Shown: piece by piece, positions 16,380 through 25,403 of the stretch
How positions within the stretch are numbered: position 1 is the first letter of the stretch
How the letters are laid out: each line of letters starts with the position of its first letter
Assembly: GCA_025774805.1 (NCBI GenBank)
Contig: JALGZR010000011.1
Span: 1 to 47,207, forward strand
Reading direction: 5' to 3'
Length of the DNA: 47,207 nt
From: a bacterium
GTDB lineage: Bacteria > ARS69
Notes under the pieces: generated by a model
Databases searched by the model: none
Told to the model about the DNA's origin: nothing
Seen by the model: the letters and a program-made list of their open reading frames with translations, nothing else
Translations under genes and position numbers: made by a program

Positions 16380-17861
16380 TCAATTCCCTTCACGTCGTAT
16401 CTCTCGGCGGCTGAGCCACAGAAACGCGACGGACGCCGGCACGGCGGCCAATACGTACGAGAGGATCTTCGCCTCCGTACGGGGCAGGGTGGGCGTCATC
16501 TGCACGAAATACACTCCGATGAAGGCGGTCGCCGTGAACAGAATCAGCGCGCTCAACTCCCGCCGGCGTGCCGAGGCGATGACCACCGGGAATGCCGGAA
16601 GGGCATACCAGGGGTAAAGCAATGGGCTGAAGAACAACAGGTAGAGCATTTGATCGCGTCCGAACCTTCGAAGGAACGCGGCCCGGTCTCGGACACGCCA
16701 CACGCCGGCGAGAACGACCACGGCGAATGCGGTCCCCATGACGGAATTTGCCACGGGCCCCCGGATCCCGATCTCGCGGCCGGCGTGCTTCAGGACAAAT
16801 GCCAGAGAATTCATGGTCCAGCCCTTGATGATCGAGAGCGACGTGAGAGGGCCGGCCCCCATCCAGTCGGGAACGAGCCAAACGGTGTAGAAAGCGGCCC
16901 CGAGTCCCACGACCTGGAGCACTCGCGCGACCGCTCTCCCACGCCGTCTTTCCAGCGAGAAGATCAAGGCAACGATCGCTGGGAGCACGAACAGGTACGT
17001 GATCTTCACCGCACATCCGAACAGAACGACGGCGAGACCGAAGGTGGTTCGTCCTGCTGCAACGCGATTCACACCCAAGGCGAACATCAGTGTCACCAGG
17101 ACGTCGACATGGCCGTTCACGGCGACCTCGATGAGAACCAGGGGATTCCACGCGAACAGGAGGAGGAGGCTCCGAGCGGTCCGTTCATGAACTCCAAGAC
17201 GCTGCAACGTGTCCGCCGTGACCCAGAGCGAGACGAGGAGACAGATCACGAAGAACGACTTGAACGCCAGAGCGTTGCCGAAGTCGCCGAATCGGGCGAC
17301 GTACAGGTGTTGGAAGAGTCGGGCTGCCAGCGGGCCGTAAATGGAACCGTGCTCGATCTGAGACGCGATGACCGGCGTCTCGAGACGCTGGAAATCGCTG
17401 AGCGGCACCTCGTAGGGGTTCGCGGCGTACCTGTCCGCGATCTCTCCAGTCGCCACGTATACCAGGAGATCCCGGGAGAGGGAGGGTACGGTGGGCAGCA
17501 GCATCAAGGAGAACAGAGCGGAGACGAAGAGGATGCTCCTTACCGACGGTGGTTCGTCCCGACGCGCGAATCGGTACGCCATCAGGTAGAGAACGAAGAC
17601 CAGTCCGATCAGGATCGCGAAGACGACTGCTCGATCCGACGCGTGAGAGAAGAGATATCGGTTGACGCTCTGGATCGGATCCAGCGCTTCCGACCGGGAC
17701 GCGAGAATCCGTTTCGTCCACCGGGTCAGTCGCAGAGTCATGAGGGGGGTGCAGAATGCAGCGTGCAAGCCTACGAACACCGCGTAGAGTGCAGTCATGC
17801 CGACCACACATGCCCGGAGCCGCCTCCGGGGGGCCGAGGAGGGCTGATCGCCTTCGGTCAT
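16380..17861 (-). CDS. Polytopic GT-C glycosyltransferase (GT87/DUF2029-like)
   Basis: 493 residues with about 11-12 membrane helices and few soluble loops. SRDLLVYVATGEIADRYAANPYEVP in the first external loop (an acidic residue plus an NPY motif) and FAWNPLVLIEVAVNGHVD in the middle are the hallmarks of the GT87 family, polyprenol-phosphate-mannose-dependent mannosyltransferases. It would add a sugar to a lipid- or protein-linked glycan on the outer face of the inner membrane. The ATG at 17861 (MTEGDQ) is used, 19 bases after the stop of the broken sulfatase. The exact sugar and acceptor are unknown. Confidence 0.8.
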   Translation of the reverse strand: MTEGDQPSSAPRRRLRACVVGMTALYAVFVGLHAAFCTPLMTLRLTRWTKRILASRSEALDPIQSVNRYLFSHASDRAVVFAILIGLVFVLYLMAYRFARRDEPPSVRSILFVSALFSLMLLPTVPSLSRDLLVYVATGEIADRYAANPYEVPLSDFQRLETPVIASQIEHGSIYGPLAARLFQHLYVARFGDFGNALAFKSFFVICLLVSLWVTADTLQRLGVHERTARSLLLLFAWNPLVLIEVAVNGHVDVLVTLMFALGVNRVAAGRTTFGLAVVLFGCAVKITYLFVLPAIVALIFSLERRRGRAVARVLQVVGLGAAFYTVWLVPDWMGAGPLTSLSIIKGWTMNSLAFVLKHAGREIGIRGPVANSVMGTAFAVVVLAGVWRVRDRAAFLRRFGRDQMLYLLFFSPLLYPWYALPAFPVVIASARRRELSALILFTATAFIGVYFVQMTPTLPRTEAKILSYVLAAVPASVAFLWLSRREIRREGN

Positions 17862-17880
17862 CCGCGTTCTCTTGTTCCCC

Positions 17881-19040
17881 CTAGTCCACGTATCCCAGGA
17901 CCCGCAGGGCTTCCAGCGTCTCCGGATCGATTCGAGTCTCCTCATCCAACTCGAGACCTCCGGAGGTCCCCTCGACCGCCCACATCGCCAGAGTGGGCCC
18001 GCTACGGGCCATCCAATCCTTCGGCGGATCGTCGACCGGACACCGGAGCGACTCGGGACTCGCGCGAAACGTCGCGGCCTCGGGACGCAGCGACGAGGGA
18101 CCGAGGAGAATCGACTCCGAGCGCTCGCGACCGTCGATCGCAAAACGGCAACGGATCTCCGCATTTGGGGGGGACACGTAGAACAGCAGCCCGTCGACGT
18201 CGTCGGAGGTGAGGAACTCGAACTCGAAACGCGTTCGGGTCGAATCGATGTCCCAGTCATCGAATTCTCGGCTGCCGATCCTGCCGGGGTCGAGCTCATA
18301 GGGAAAGGCCTGGACGATACGCCCGCTCGTCTCGATCCGACCCTCGATCTTCACTTTCGGATCGACGCCACGGCATCCGATGCGCCACCCCCCTTGGGGA
18401 AGGCGGGCCCTCGCGAGCAGCTTCGGCAGGAGCTTCCCGATTCTCTCGGGATGAAGGGAGGCGAGATCCCTCGTCTCCCCGGGATCCGTCGAGAGGTCGT
18501 AGGGCGAGGACTTGCCGAGGAACACACCCAGAATCAGCTTTCATCCTCCTTCTGCGTAGGTCTTGAGCTCGCCACCGAACATGACGGCCTCGGCGTAGCG
18601 GGGTGCTCCCGGATCCTCATCGTCCGGCCGGAGACGGGCGATGAAGCTCCTCCCCTCGTATCCGTCCGGGATCTCCTCCGCAGCATCTCGAGAACGGTCG
18701 GAGCGACGTCGATCATGCCCACCGGTGACCGGACGATTTCCGTGCGCTCGATGTCGAGCGTCCGGGCGACTCTCTCGGGGCACCTCGGACCAGGGGAAGT
18801 CGAAGGACCTCCTCGTACATGGTATGGGGGTGACCCAGTCCTTGGTGATCCCAGAGCTCCTCTCCGTGATCGCTGAAGACGAGGATGATCGTGTTGTCCC
18901 CGAGTCCCCCGAGTTCGAGCTCGCTCAGGATCCGTCCGACTCCCTGATCGGTCTCCCTGGTCTCGCCGTCGTAAAGGGCGCGGCCCTTGCGGGCGAGAGC
19001 GGGAGAGAGGATCCGACGGTCGATCGTTGCGCATGGGGCG
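17881..19040 (-). pseudogene. Broken sulfatase-family gene (N-terminus lost, two frameshifts, one stop)
   Basis: Sulfatase C-terminal sequence is readable only by switching frames. About 19040-18800 gives LYDGETRETDQGVGRILSEL and FSDHGEELWDHQGLGHPHT. About 18790-18675 gives GMIDVAPTVLEML in a second frame. From 18670 down, a third frame gives EEIPDGYEGRSFIARL and GGELKTYAEGG, then a TGA at 18541-18543 where relatives often have Trp (WKLI), then KLILGVFLGKSSPYDLSTDP and an ~200-residue tail ending LGYVD. The catalytic N-terminal half is absent; sequence above 19040 is not sulfatase-like. The remaining 214-codon open segment (18525-17881) could be expressed but lacks an active site. Assembly error could explain the frameshifts, not the missing half. 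Confidence 0.8.
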
Positions 19041-19148
19041 GTCCGGGGGCGAGGTGGTTGCGGGGAATCCTACCGATCCCGTTGGGCGGCGTCCACCGAC
19101 GGCGGCGGACGTGCGTGAAGATGGTGCGAACAAGCGGTGGGAAGCGAG

Positions 19149-19161
19149 TATACTGCGATCA
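19149..19161 (+). promoter_or_regulatory. Candidate leaderless promoter of the PHP-LamG gene
   Basis: TATACT (19149-19154, 5 of 6 consensus bases) lies six bases before the ATG at 19161, so the transcript would begin at the start codon. No Shine-Dalgarno sequence and no clear -35 box are present. The spacing is identical to that in front of dtd. Confidence 0.45.
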
Positions 19162-21158
19162 TGCGTTCCTCCGGTCTCCGGGCGGTCGGCGCCCTTCTGA
19201 TCCTCGGCTTGCTCGCCGCGGCCGTCGCGGTGAGGGGTTCGGGCTCTCGCCCGGGCTCGAGCCTCCGCGTCGACGACCCGTACGCCACCGGGCGCGGCCG
19301 CTGGTACCGGGGCCAACTCCACGCCCACTCCAACACGCATCGCTTCTTCGTGAGTCAGGACAGCCTGAAGGAAAAGGTCGAGAGGTACCGCGACGCCGGC
19401 TACGACTTCGTGTGCATGACCGATCACAACTTCAGGTCGAAGATCTTGGACCGGCCCCACGCCGCACTCCCGACGCGGGACCCCCGAGTCCCCGGGATCC
19501 TCTTCATCTCCGGGGCCGAGATCGGCTTCACGCTTCTCCCTCCACCGGGTGGCACACGGATTCGTCACAAGCACCACATGGGCGGGATCGGCATGGGCTG
19601 GAGCGTGGCTCTGGGGGAGTCCCTCTTCCAGCTCGTCGAGAGCGACTACGCGACGCCGCAGGCGGCCATCGATTCGATTCGCATGATGCGATACGCCCCC
19701 GACAAGGAGGCGCTGGCGATTCTGAATCACCCGGAGATGGTGGCCCGAGGCGACGTCAGCATCTACCCGCACGAGATGGCCCCGATCCGTGGCCAGGGGG
19801 GGATCGAGGTGTACAACACGCTGTGGGCACGCGCCCGCCCCGGGGGAAAGGCCTGGCAGAACCACGGGGCCTCCCACTGGGACTTCATGATCCGGTACCT
19901 GGAGGGCATGCGCTGGGGCTTCGCCACCGATGACGCGCATGACTACCGGGTCGGCCTGGACTACCTGGGGGGGTGGATCCTCGTGCAGGCGGAGGAGCTC
20001 ACGACCGAGGCGATTCTCGACGCGATCAAGGCAGGGCGGTTCGTGGCCTGCGTCGACTCGTGCCATGGTGCAAAGCGCGACACGGTGAGCGCCGTCTTCA
20101 CCGAGCTCGGCGTGCAAGGCCCGAGCCTCGTCGCGGCGAGTGATCGGCCCTCGGAATTCACCTGGTGGTCGGATTACGGACATCTCGTCCGGCGGCGAGA
20201 GGGCGTGCGCGCCGACACATTCTCTCTGGAGGGGTGGGAACGCGCCGTCCGCGTGCGGATCCGCAACGAGGCGGGCGCGGCCTATTCGCAGCCGTTCTTC
20301 GTGCACGGTTCCCGTCGAGACGACGATCGATGGCAGCTCCGTCCCGAGAAGAACACCCGCCTTCTTCTCCACTTCAACGAGGGAAGTGGGAATCGGGTGG
20401 AGGATGCCTCCGGAGAGGGCCCTCCTCTCACGCTCTCCCGACCGAGGATTCCGCCGGCCCCGGACTGGGCGGACCTGGCCGACACGGTCGTCTACCGCGA
20501 CTCGCTGTGGGGGGGGTGGTTGCACAACGGCGTCGGGACGACCCCCGACGAGACCGACCTCGATCGGGATCGAGGCGGCTACGCGGTGCGCGCTCACGGT
20601 CGAAGCCTCGAGGGCCGCCTGCCGGTTCGGGAGGGATCCCCGCTTCTCTTCGAGGGCGCGCTGACCCTGGAGTGGATCGGAACGATCACGCGCCGAACGG
20701 ACCGCGAGCAACCTCTTTTGGTGAACGAGACGCTGGCGCCGGACGGGAGCCGGACCGGTTGGCGGGTCGTCGTGGCCGAGACCGGCGCTCCGGAGAGCTA
20801 CCGCTTCCGCTTCTACGAGGCGAGCGAGGAGGGGAGGGCCCATTCGGTTCCGATCGACGGAGTCGTTCCGGGAGAGGTCCATCTCCTCGCCGTCACTCTG
20901 GAGGGGACCCACCGGGGAAGCCGGGTGCGGGTCTTCCGGGACGGAGCCGAACAGGGCGAGGCGAACGTGGCCGGAGCGCGGGTCGCCTGGCGCACCCGAC
21001 CGCAGCGCGGAACCGAGCCGGGACTCGCGCTGTTCGCCGACCCCTTCGAACCGGAGCGGGAGGCTTTCTACCACCTCCGGGAGCTCCGGATCACCGAGGG
21101 AATCCGTCCGGACGACGAGATCCGCGCCGACGCGGAGCGCCTCGGCTACACGCGGTGA
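19161..21158 (+). CDS. Exported PHP-domain protein with C-terminal LamG-like domain
   Basis: 665 residues. Residues 8-25 form a signal or anchor helix (VGALLILGLLAAAVAV). The PHP domain covers ~45-330: RGQLHAHSNTH (HxH at 54/56), CMTDHN (86-90), LNHPEM and FATDDAHDY, with metal ligands intact. Residues ~400-640 (LLLHFNEGSGNRVEDASG, ALTLEWIGTITRR, HLLAVTLEG, FYHLRELRI) follow the LamG/concanavalin-like pattern, a likely glycan-binding module. The ATG at 19161 is preferred over the GTG at 19137 because a -10-like TATACT lies between them. It is a second, distinct PHP protein next to the sulfatase/PHP/glycosyltransferase operon and divergent from it; the substrate is unknown. Confidence 0.82.
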   Translation: MRSSGLRAVGALLILGLLAAAVAVRGSGSRPGSSLRVDDPYATGRGRWYRGQLHAHSNTHRFFVSQDSLKEKVERYRDAGYDFVCMTDHNFRSKILDRPHAALPTRDPRVPGILFISGAEIGFTLLPPPGGTRIRHKHHMGGIGMGWSVALGESLFQLVESDYATPQAAIDSIRMMRYAPDKEALAILNHPEMVARGDVSIYPHEMAPIRGQGGIEVYNTLWARARPGGKAWQNHGASHWDFMIRYLEGMRWGFATDDAHDYRVGLDYLGGWILVQAEELTTEAILDAIKAGRFVACVDSCHGAKRDTVSAVFTELGVQGPSLVAASDRPSEFTWWSDYGHLVRRREGVRADTFSLEGWERAVRVRIRNEAGAAYSQPFFVHGSRRDDDRWQLRPEKNTRLLLHFNEGSGNRVEDASGEGPPLTLSRPRIPPAPDWADLADTVVYRDSLWGGWLHNGVGTTPDETDLDRDRGGYAVRAHGRSLEGRLPVREGSPLLFEGALTLEWIGTITRRTDREQPLLVNETLAPDGSRTGWRVVVAETGAPESYRFRFYEASEEGRAHSVPIDGVVPGEVHLLAVTLEGTHRGSRVRVFRDGAEQGEANVAGARVAWRTRPQRGTEPGLALFADPFEPEREAFYHLRELRITEGIRPDDEIRADAERLGYTR

Positions 21159-21256
21159 GCGGAGAGGGGTCATGGCTCAGAGCGTCTAGATCTAATTGAG
21201 AGTTAGACACAGCCCCCACCGCTCGCCCCCCCTTCTCCCGGGGCGATTCGAACCGT

Positions 21257-21306
21257 CCAGCCTGCATGTCTCACCCGCCTCTGCAGCGGCACCGGAAAAG
21301 CCGCAC
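21257..21306. repeat. Dispersed palindromic repeat, copy 4 (degenerate)
   Basis: The left arm CCAGCCTGCATGTCTCACCC (21257-21276) matches the family well. The right arm is eroded; CCGGAAAAGCCGCAC at 21292-21306 may be its remains. It lies between the PHP-LamG gene and the rplM promoter. About 50-100 bases upstream an imperfect long stem (GGTGAGCGG at 21154 with CCGCTCGCC at 21219) could end the PHP transcript. Confidence 0.6.
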
Positions 21307-21354
21307 CCCAGATCTTCGCCGCGGGGCTCCCGCCTGCGAGCGGCCTCGCCCTTC

Positions 21355-21384
21355 TTGACGCCCCGTTTCAGATGCTGCTAATCT
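21355..21384 (+). promoter_or_regulatory. Sigma-70 promoter of the rplM-rpsI operon
   Basis: TTGACG (21355-21360) and TAATCT (21379-21384) are 18 bases apart, with TGC just before the -10 box. It is one of the clearest housekeeping promoters in the window. Transcription would start near 21391. Confidence 0.7.
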
Positions 21385-21390
21385 CACCCC

Positions 21391-21545
21391 CTTTTCGTGG
21401 CCGAAATCCACGAGCCGGGAAAGTGTGCCTAGGACCCGCACCGGCCCGGCTCAGGACGGGGCGAGGCCGGCTCCGGGGAGGGAGGCCGCAGGAAGCCTCC
21501 GGACGGAGCCCCGGCCGACAGCCTCCGTCCGGGAAGAGGTGAGAT
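21391..21545 (+). promoter_or_regulatory. Structured leader of rplM, possible L13 autoregulatory site
   Basis: A ~155-base untranslated leader. A 5' hairpin TCGTGG-N7-CCACGA (21395-21413) is followed by a GC-rich region with a perfect 10-bp stem: CCGGACGGAG (21499-21508) with CTCCGTCCGG (21523-21532) around a 14-base loop, ending just before the ribosome-binding site GAGGTGAG. Competing pairings (GGCCGGCTCCG with CGGAGCCCCGGCC) are possible. L13 leaders are known from several phyla; I cannot match this one to a described class. Confidence 0.4.
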
Positions 21546-22001
21546 TTGAAGACCCACGTCACGAAAGCGTCCGAGATCCGACGGGACTGGCACCTGATCG
21601 ATGCCGACGGTCTGGTTCTGGGACGCATGGCCGCGGAGGCCGCGATTCTGCTCCGCGGGAAACACAAGCCCGACTACTCGACCCACCTGGACGGCGGGGA
21701 CCACGTCATCATCGTGAATGCCGACAAGGTGGTTCTCTCCGGTCGCAAGCTGGACCAGAAGCAGCGATCCCGCCACTCGGGATATCCCGGAGGGATGAAG
21801 ACGAAGTCGTACCGGGCCTGGATGAGCGAACGACCCGAAGAGGTCATCCGGAAGGCGGTGCGGGGAATGTTGCCGAAAAACCGTCTGGGCCGGCAGATGC
21901 TGAGGAAAGTGAGGATCTACGCGGGGCCGGAGCACCCTCACTCCGGTCAAGATCCGAAGCCGTACGAGGTCACGAGCTCGCGTCCACCGCGGGGCGTGTA
22001 G
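21546..22001 (+). CDS. rplM: 50S ribosomal protein L13
   Basis: Primary rRNA-binding protein of the large subunit. 151 residues. Typical segments: WHLIDADGLVLGRMAAEAA, LRGKHKPDYSTHLDGGDHV and GGMKTKSYRAWMSERPEEVI, then GMLPKNRLGRQMLRKVRIYAGPEHPH (split here across the family block). It starts at TTG with GAGGTGAG upstream. rpsI follows 16 bases later, the usual L13-S9 pair. Confidence 0.97.
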   Translation: MKTHVTKASEIRRDWHLIDADGLVLGRMAAEAAILLRGKHKPDYSTHLDGGDHVIIVNADKVVLSGRKLDQKQRSRHSGYPGGMKTKSYRAWMSERPEEVIRKAVRGMLPKNRLGRQMLRKVRIYAGPEHPHSGQDPKPYEVTSSRPPRGV

Positions 22002-22017
22002 CTCGAAGGAGAAGTTC

Positions 22018-22410
22018 ATGTCGCAAGTCATCTATCGGGCCACCGGACGTCGGAAGACCGCGGTCGCCCAGGTACGTCTGATGCCGGGGAGCGGGAACCG
22101 GAAGGTGAACGGACGCGATTTCCGTGAGCACTTCCGCCGCGATTCTCTCGTCGACGTGACCGAGGCGCCGCTCGCCCTCACGAACAACAGCGTCGCGTTC
22201 GATGTGGACGCGTCCGTGAAGGGGGGAGGTCTTGCCGGGCAGGCCGGGGCCATCCGTCTCGGCATCGCTCGGGCCCTCGTCCAAGCCGACGAGGATCACA
22301 GGCGGGTGCTCCGGGGCGCGGGCTTCCTGACCCGCGATTCCCGCATGGTCGAGCGGAAGAAGTACGGGCAGCCGGGCGCCCGCCGTCGCTTCCAATTCAG
22401 CAAGCGATAG
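22018..22410 (+). CDS. rpsI: 30S ribosomal protein S9
   Basis: 130 residues. It begins YRATGRRKTAVAQVRLMPG and ends ARRRFQFSKR, the conserved basic tail that reaches the P-site tRNA. SLVDVTEAPLAL and GAIRLGIARAL are in their normal places. AAGGAGAAGTTC precedes the ATG. A 168-base gap without a clear hairpin terminator separates it from rpsB, so the operon may continue. Confidence 0.97.
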   Translation: MSQVIYRATGRRKTAVAQVRLMPGSGNRKVNGRDFREHFRRDSLVDVTEAPLALTNNSVAFDVDASVKGGGLAGQAGAIRLGIARALVQADEDHRRVLRGAGFLTRDSRMVERKKYGQPGARRRFQFSKR

Positions 22411-22578
22411 AGCAAGCGGAAGAAGAGGCGACCGAAGTCCGGAAGCCGCCGGCCGACGTCGGTCGGCAGACAACTCGCACGCCATCCGACCGGATGGAGG
22501 TCCGCCAGGGCGAGATCGGCGCCCGGCGGCCCGGACGGGAAGACGGTGGCGGAAGCCCAACCGAGAAGGAGACCGATC

Positions 22579-23361
22579 TTGTCCGATATCACCCTCAGGG
22601 ATCTGCTCGAGGCGGGCGTTCACTTCGGGCACCAGACGCAGCGCTGGAACCCGAAGATGCGCAAGTACATCTTCATGGAGCGGAACGGGATCTACATCCT
22701 GGACCTCCAGAAGAGCCTCGCCCTCCTGGAGCGGGCCCGGAAGACGGTCCGAGAGGTCGTCGGCCGCGGCGGCACCGTCCTCTTCGTGGGCACCAAGAAG
22801 CAGGCCAAGGAGGCCATCCGCCTGGCGGCGGAGGACTGCGGCCAGTTCTACATCGATGAGCGATGGCTCGGCGGGATGCTCACGAACTTCCAGACGATCC
22901 GGCGCTCGCTCCACCGCTTCCAGGAGCTCGAGCAGATGCGGGACGAGCCGACCTACGAGCTCATATCCAAGAAGGAGCGGCTCCGCCTCGACAAGGAGCG
23001 CCTGAAGTTGGACAAGGTGTTCCACGGAATCAAGTCGATGTCCCAGCTCCCCGCGGTCGTGTTCATCGTGGACATCGTCAAGGAGAAGATCGCGGTCTCC
23101 GAGGCGCGCAAGCTCGGGATTCCTGTCGTCGGGATCGTGGACACGAACAGCGATCCGGAGCAGGTTTCGCATCCGATTCCCGGGAACGACGACGCGATCC
23201 GCTCGATCCAGCTTCTGACGAATGCCATTGCCGACGCCGTGAAAGAAGGGGCGGTCAAGGCGCGCGAAGCCCGCGAAGCGCTCGCGAAGGCCGAGGCGGA
23301 GAAGAAGGCCGAGGCCGAGGCCCCATCCGAACTGACCGAGCCGGCGGCGACCAAAGAGTAG
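22579..23361 (+). CDS. rpsB: 30S ribosomal protein S2
   Basis: 260 residues. Motifs: LEAGVHFGHQTQRWNPKM near the N-terminus, GTKKQAKEAI, DERWLGGMLTNF, IVDTNSDPEQVSHPIPGNDD. The TTG at 22579 is chosen: AAGGAG sits eight bases upstream and S-D-I-T-L-R-D-L-L-E-A-G is the normal start. The GTG at 22546 would add 11 atypical residues. An Ala/Glu/Lys-rich tail follows residue ~235. It is followed by tsf, the usual pairing. Confidence 0.96.
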   Translation: MSDITLRDLLEAGVHFGHQTQRWNPKMRKYIFMERNGIYILDLQKSLALLERARKTVREVVGRGGTVLFVGTKKQAKEAIRLAAEDCGQFYIDERWLGGMLTNFQTIRRSLHRFQELEQMRDEPTYELISKKERLRLDKERLKLDKVFHGIKSMSQLPAVVFIVDIVKEKIAVSEARKLGIPVVGIVDTNSDPEQVSHPIPGNDDAIRSIQLLTNAIADAVKEGAVKAREAREALAKAEAEKKAEAEAPSELTEPAATKE

Positions 23362-23452
23362 ATTCGGGTACCGACCGGTTCGCCGCGCGCCCCCGCGCTC
23401 CGCGATACCCTGACCGGGGCTCCCCACGAGGCACCCCGAGGAGAGGAAGAGA

Positions 23453-24052
23453 ATGTCGATCGACGCCAACATGGTGAAAGAGCTCCGCGCCAAAACGGGA
23501 GCCGGCATCATGGACTGCAAGAGGGCCCTGGCCGAGTCGGAGGGAAGCGTGAAGGACGCCATCGCCGCCCTCCGGAAGAAGGGTCTCGCCTCTGCCGACA
23601 AGAAGGCGGGCCGGGCCACGAAAGAGGGCCTGATCGGCTCCTACATCCACGGGAAGGGAAAGATCGGGGTCCTCGTGGAAGTCGCGTGCGAGACCGATTT
23701 CGTGGCGCGCACCGACGACTTTCAGGCGCTGGTGCGGGACCTGGCCATGCACGTCGCCGCCTCCGATCCTCTGGCCGTCAGCCGCGATGAGTTGGATCCG
23801 GCCCTGATCGAGGCGGAACGGGAGATGCTGATGGCCCAGGCCGCCGAGATGGGGAAGCCGGCCCACGTTCTCGAGAAGATCGTCGAGGGGAGATTGGAGA
23901 AGTGGTACGGTGAGCGCGTCCTCCTCGAACAGGAATTCGTGAAGGACCCGGACCAGACCGTTGAGGATGTCGTCAAGGGTGTGATCGCCAAGCTCGGCGA
24001 GAACATCCGGGTGAAGCGGGTCGTCCGGTTCGCGATCGGCGAGGGAAGCTGA
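23453..24052 (+). CDS. tsf: Elongation factor Ts (short form)
   Basis: Nucleotide exchange factor for EF-Tu. 199 residues, matching the short Thermus-type form with one core subdomain, not the ~280-residue E. coli form. [18 protein letters not shown] (UBA-like N-terminus) and [15 protein letters not shown] with the TDFV motif that contacts EF-Tu are clear. GAGGAGAGGAAGAGA precedes the ATG. Confidence 0.96.
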   Translation: MSIDANMVKELRAKTGAGIMDCKRALAESEGSVKDAIAALRKKGLASADKKAGRATKEGLIGSYIHGKGKIGVLVEVACETDFVARTDDFQALVRDLAMHVAASDPLAVSRDELDPALIEAEREMLMAQAAEMGKPAHVLEKIVEGRLEKWYGERVLLEQEFVKDPDQTVEDVVKGVIAKLGENIRVKRVVRFAIGEGS

Positions 24053-24058
24053 TTCCTT

Positions 24059-24081
24059 CGCCACTCGCGCGGTTCGTGGCG
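24059..24081 (+). terminator. Hairpin after tsf
   Basis: CGCCAC (24059-24064) pairs with GTGGCG (24076-24081) around an 11-base loop, starting seven bases after the tsf stop. There is no U-tract, so it may be a processing or attenuation site instead of a terminator. Confidence 0.3.
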
Positions 24082-24113
24082 GCGCGCTCTCCCGGACCTC
24101 GTCGAGAGGTGCC

Positions 24114-24839
24114 ATGAGCTCGGTACGATACAAGCGAATCCTTCTCAAGCTCTCGGGCCAGATCCTGGCGGGGGAGGGAGACTTCGGGCTCTCACCGCCG
24201 GTGATCACCCGGGTCGTCGGGCAGATCCACTCTGTCACCAGCCTCGGTGTCGAGGTCGGTATCGTCATCGGAGGCGGGAACATCTTTCGAGGGCTGATGG
24301 CCGGCACCCTCGGCTTGGATCGGGTCAACGGCGACTACATGGGCATGTTGGCCACCGTGATCAACGCCCTCGCCCTGCAGAGCGGTCTGGAAAAGATCGG
24401 CGTGCCGACGCGGGTGCTGACCGCCCTCACGGTCACGCAGGTCGCCGAACCCTACATCCGACGTCGCGCGATTCGACACCTGGAAAAGGGGCGCGTCGTC
24501 ATCATGGCCGCCGGAACCGGCAACCCCTTCTTCACCACCGACACCGCCGCCTCCCTCCGCGCCGTGGAGATCGGAGCACAGATCATCCTGAAGGGAACCA
24601 AGGTCGACGGAGTCTATACGGCCGATCCGGAGAAGGACGCGTCGGCCGAGTTCCTCAAGTCGATCTCCTTCAAGGAAGTCCTGACGAGGGGGTTGAGGGT
24701 GATGGACGCCACGGCAATCAGCCTCTGCATGGAGAACGGAATTCCCATTCTCGTCTTTCGGATGGGCGAGACGAACAACCTGCGGAGAATACTGCTGGGA
24801 GAGGATATCGGAACCCTCGTGGGGAGTGATGCAGGATGA
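24114..24839 (+). CDS. pyrH: UMP kinase
   Basis: Phosphorylates UMP to UDP; hexameric amino-acid-kinase fold, cytoplasmic. 241 residues. [28 protein letters not shown] (phosphate loop), [34 protein letters not shown] and [17 protein letters not shown] are all present. GAGAGGTGCC precedes the ATG. The stop overlaps the frr start in ATGA, so translation is coupled. Confidence 0.97.
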   Translation: MSSVRYKRILLKLSGQILAGEGDFGLSPPVITRVVGQIHSVTSLGVEVGIVIGGGNIFRGLMAGTLGLDRVNGDYMGMLATVINALALQSGLEKIGVPTRVLTALTVTQVAEPYIRRRAIRHLEKGRVVIMAAGTGNPFFTTDTAASLRAVEIGAQIILKGTKVDGVYTADPEKDASAEFLKSISFKEVLTRGLRVMDATAISLCMENGIPILVFRMGETNNLRRILLGEDIGTLVGSDAG

Positions 24840-25393
24840 GTGACGCGATCTTCGATCAGTGCGAGAAGAAGATGACCAACTCCGTCGAAGCGCTGAAGCG
24901 CGAATTGGCGAAGCTCCGCGTCGGCAAGGCGACCCCTGCCCTGCTCGACGGCGTCCTGGTCGAGGCTTACGGGACCCAGACGCCGCTCAATCAGCTCGGG
25001 ACCGTGGGCGCGCCCGAACCGCGTCTTCTGGTGGTGCAGCCATGGGACAAGAACATCATCGGCGCGATCGAAAAGGCGATTCGGGCTTCCGACCTCGGTC
25101 TCAACCCGGGCAGCGACGGCCAGGTCGTCCGTGTGCCGATACCGCCCCTTACCGAAGAACGCCGCAAAGAGATCGTCCGGCTGGCAAAGGGGTACGCCGA
25201 AGAGAGCCGTATCGCGATTCGTAACGCGCGACGAGAGGCGAACGACGCCTTGAAGACGGCGCAGAAGGCCGGCGATCTCACGGAGGACGAAGAGAAGCGG
25301 GCCCACGAGAGAGCCCAGGATCTGACCGACAAGCACGTGAAGGAGGTCGACGAGATCCTGGAGAAGAAAGAGAAAGAAATCCTCGAAATCTGA
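24836..25393 (+). CDS. frr: Ribosome recycling factor
   Basis: Splits post-termination ribosomes together with EF-G. 185 residues, the family's exact length. [38 protein letters not shown] and [21 protein letters not shown] are diagnostic, followed by the long three-helix-bundle tail. The ATG overlaps the pyrH stop. Confidence 0.97.
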   Translation: MSDAIFDQCEKKMTNSVEALKRELAKLRVGKATPALLDGVLVEAYGTQTPLNQLGTVGAPEPRLLVVQPWDKNIIGAIEKAIRASDLGLNPGSDGQVVRVPIPPLTEERRKEIVRLAKGYAEESRIAIRNARREANDALKTAQKAGDLTEDEEKRAHERAQDLTDKHVKEVDEILEKKEKEILEI

Positions 25394-25403
25394 CGGCGAT
25401 CGC

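Noticed and set aside
18541-18543. UGA as selenocysteine or recoded codon in the sulfatase fragment
   Set aside because: Two frameshifts and loss of the N-terminal half occur in the same gene, no SECIS-like hairpin was seen, and TGA ends many intact genes here; a nonsense mutation is simpler.
21183-21210. Short AT-rich inverted repeat GTCTAGATCTAATTGAGAGTTAGAC
   Set aside because: Only five paired bases at each level and no partner copy in the window; not enough for an attachment site or an insertion-sequence end.
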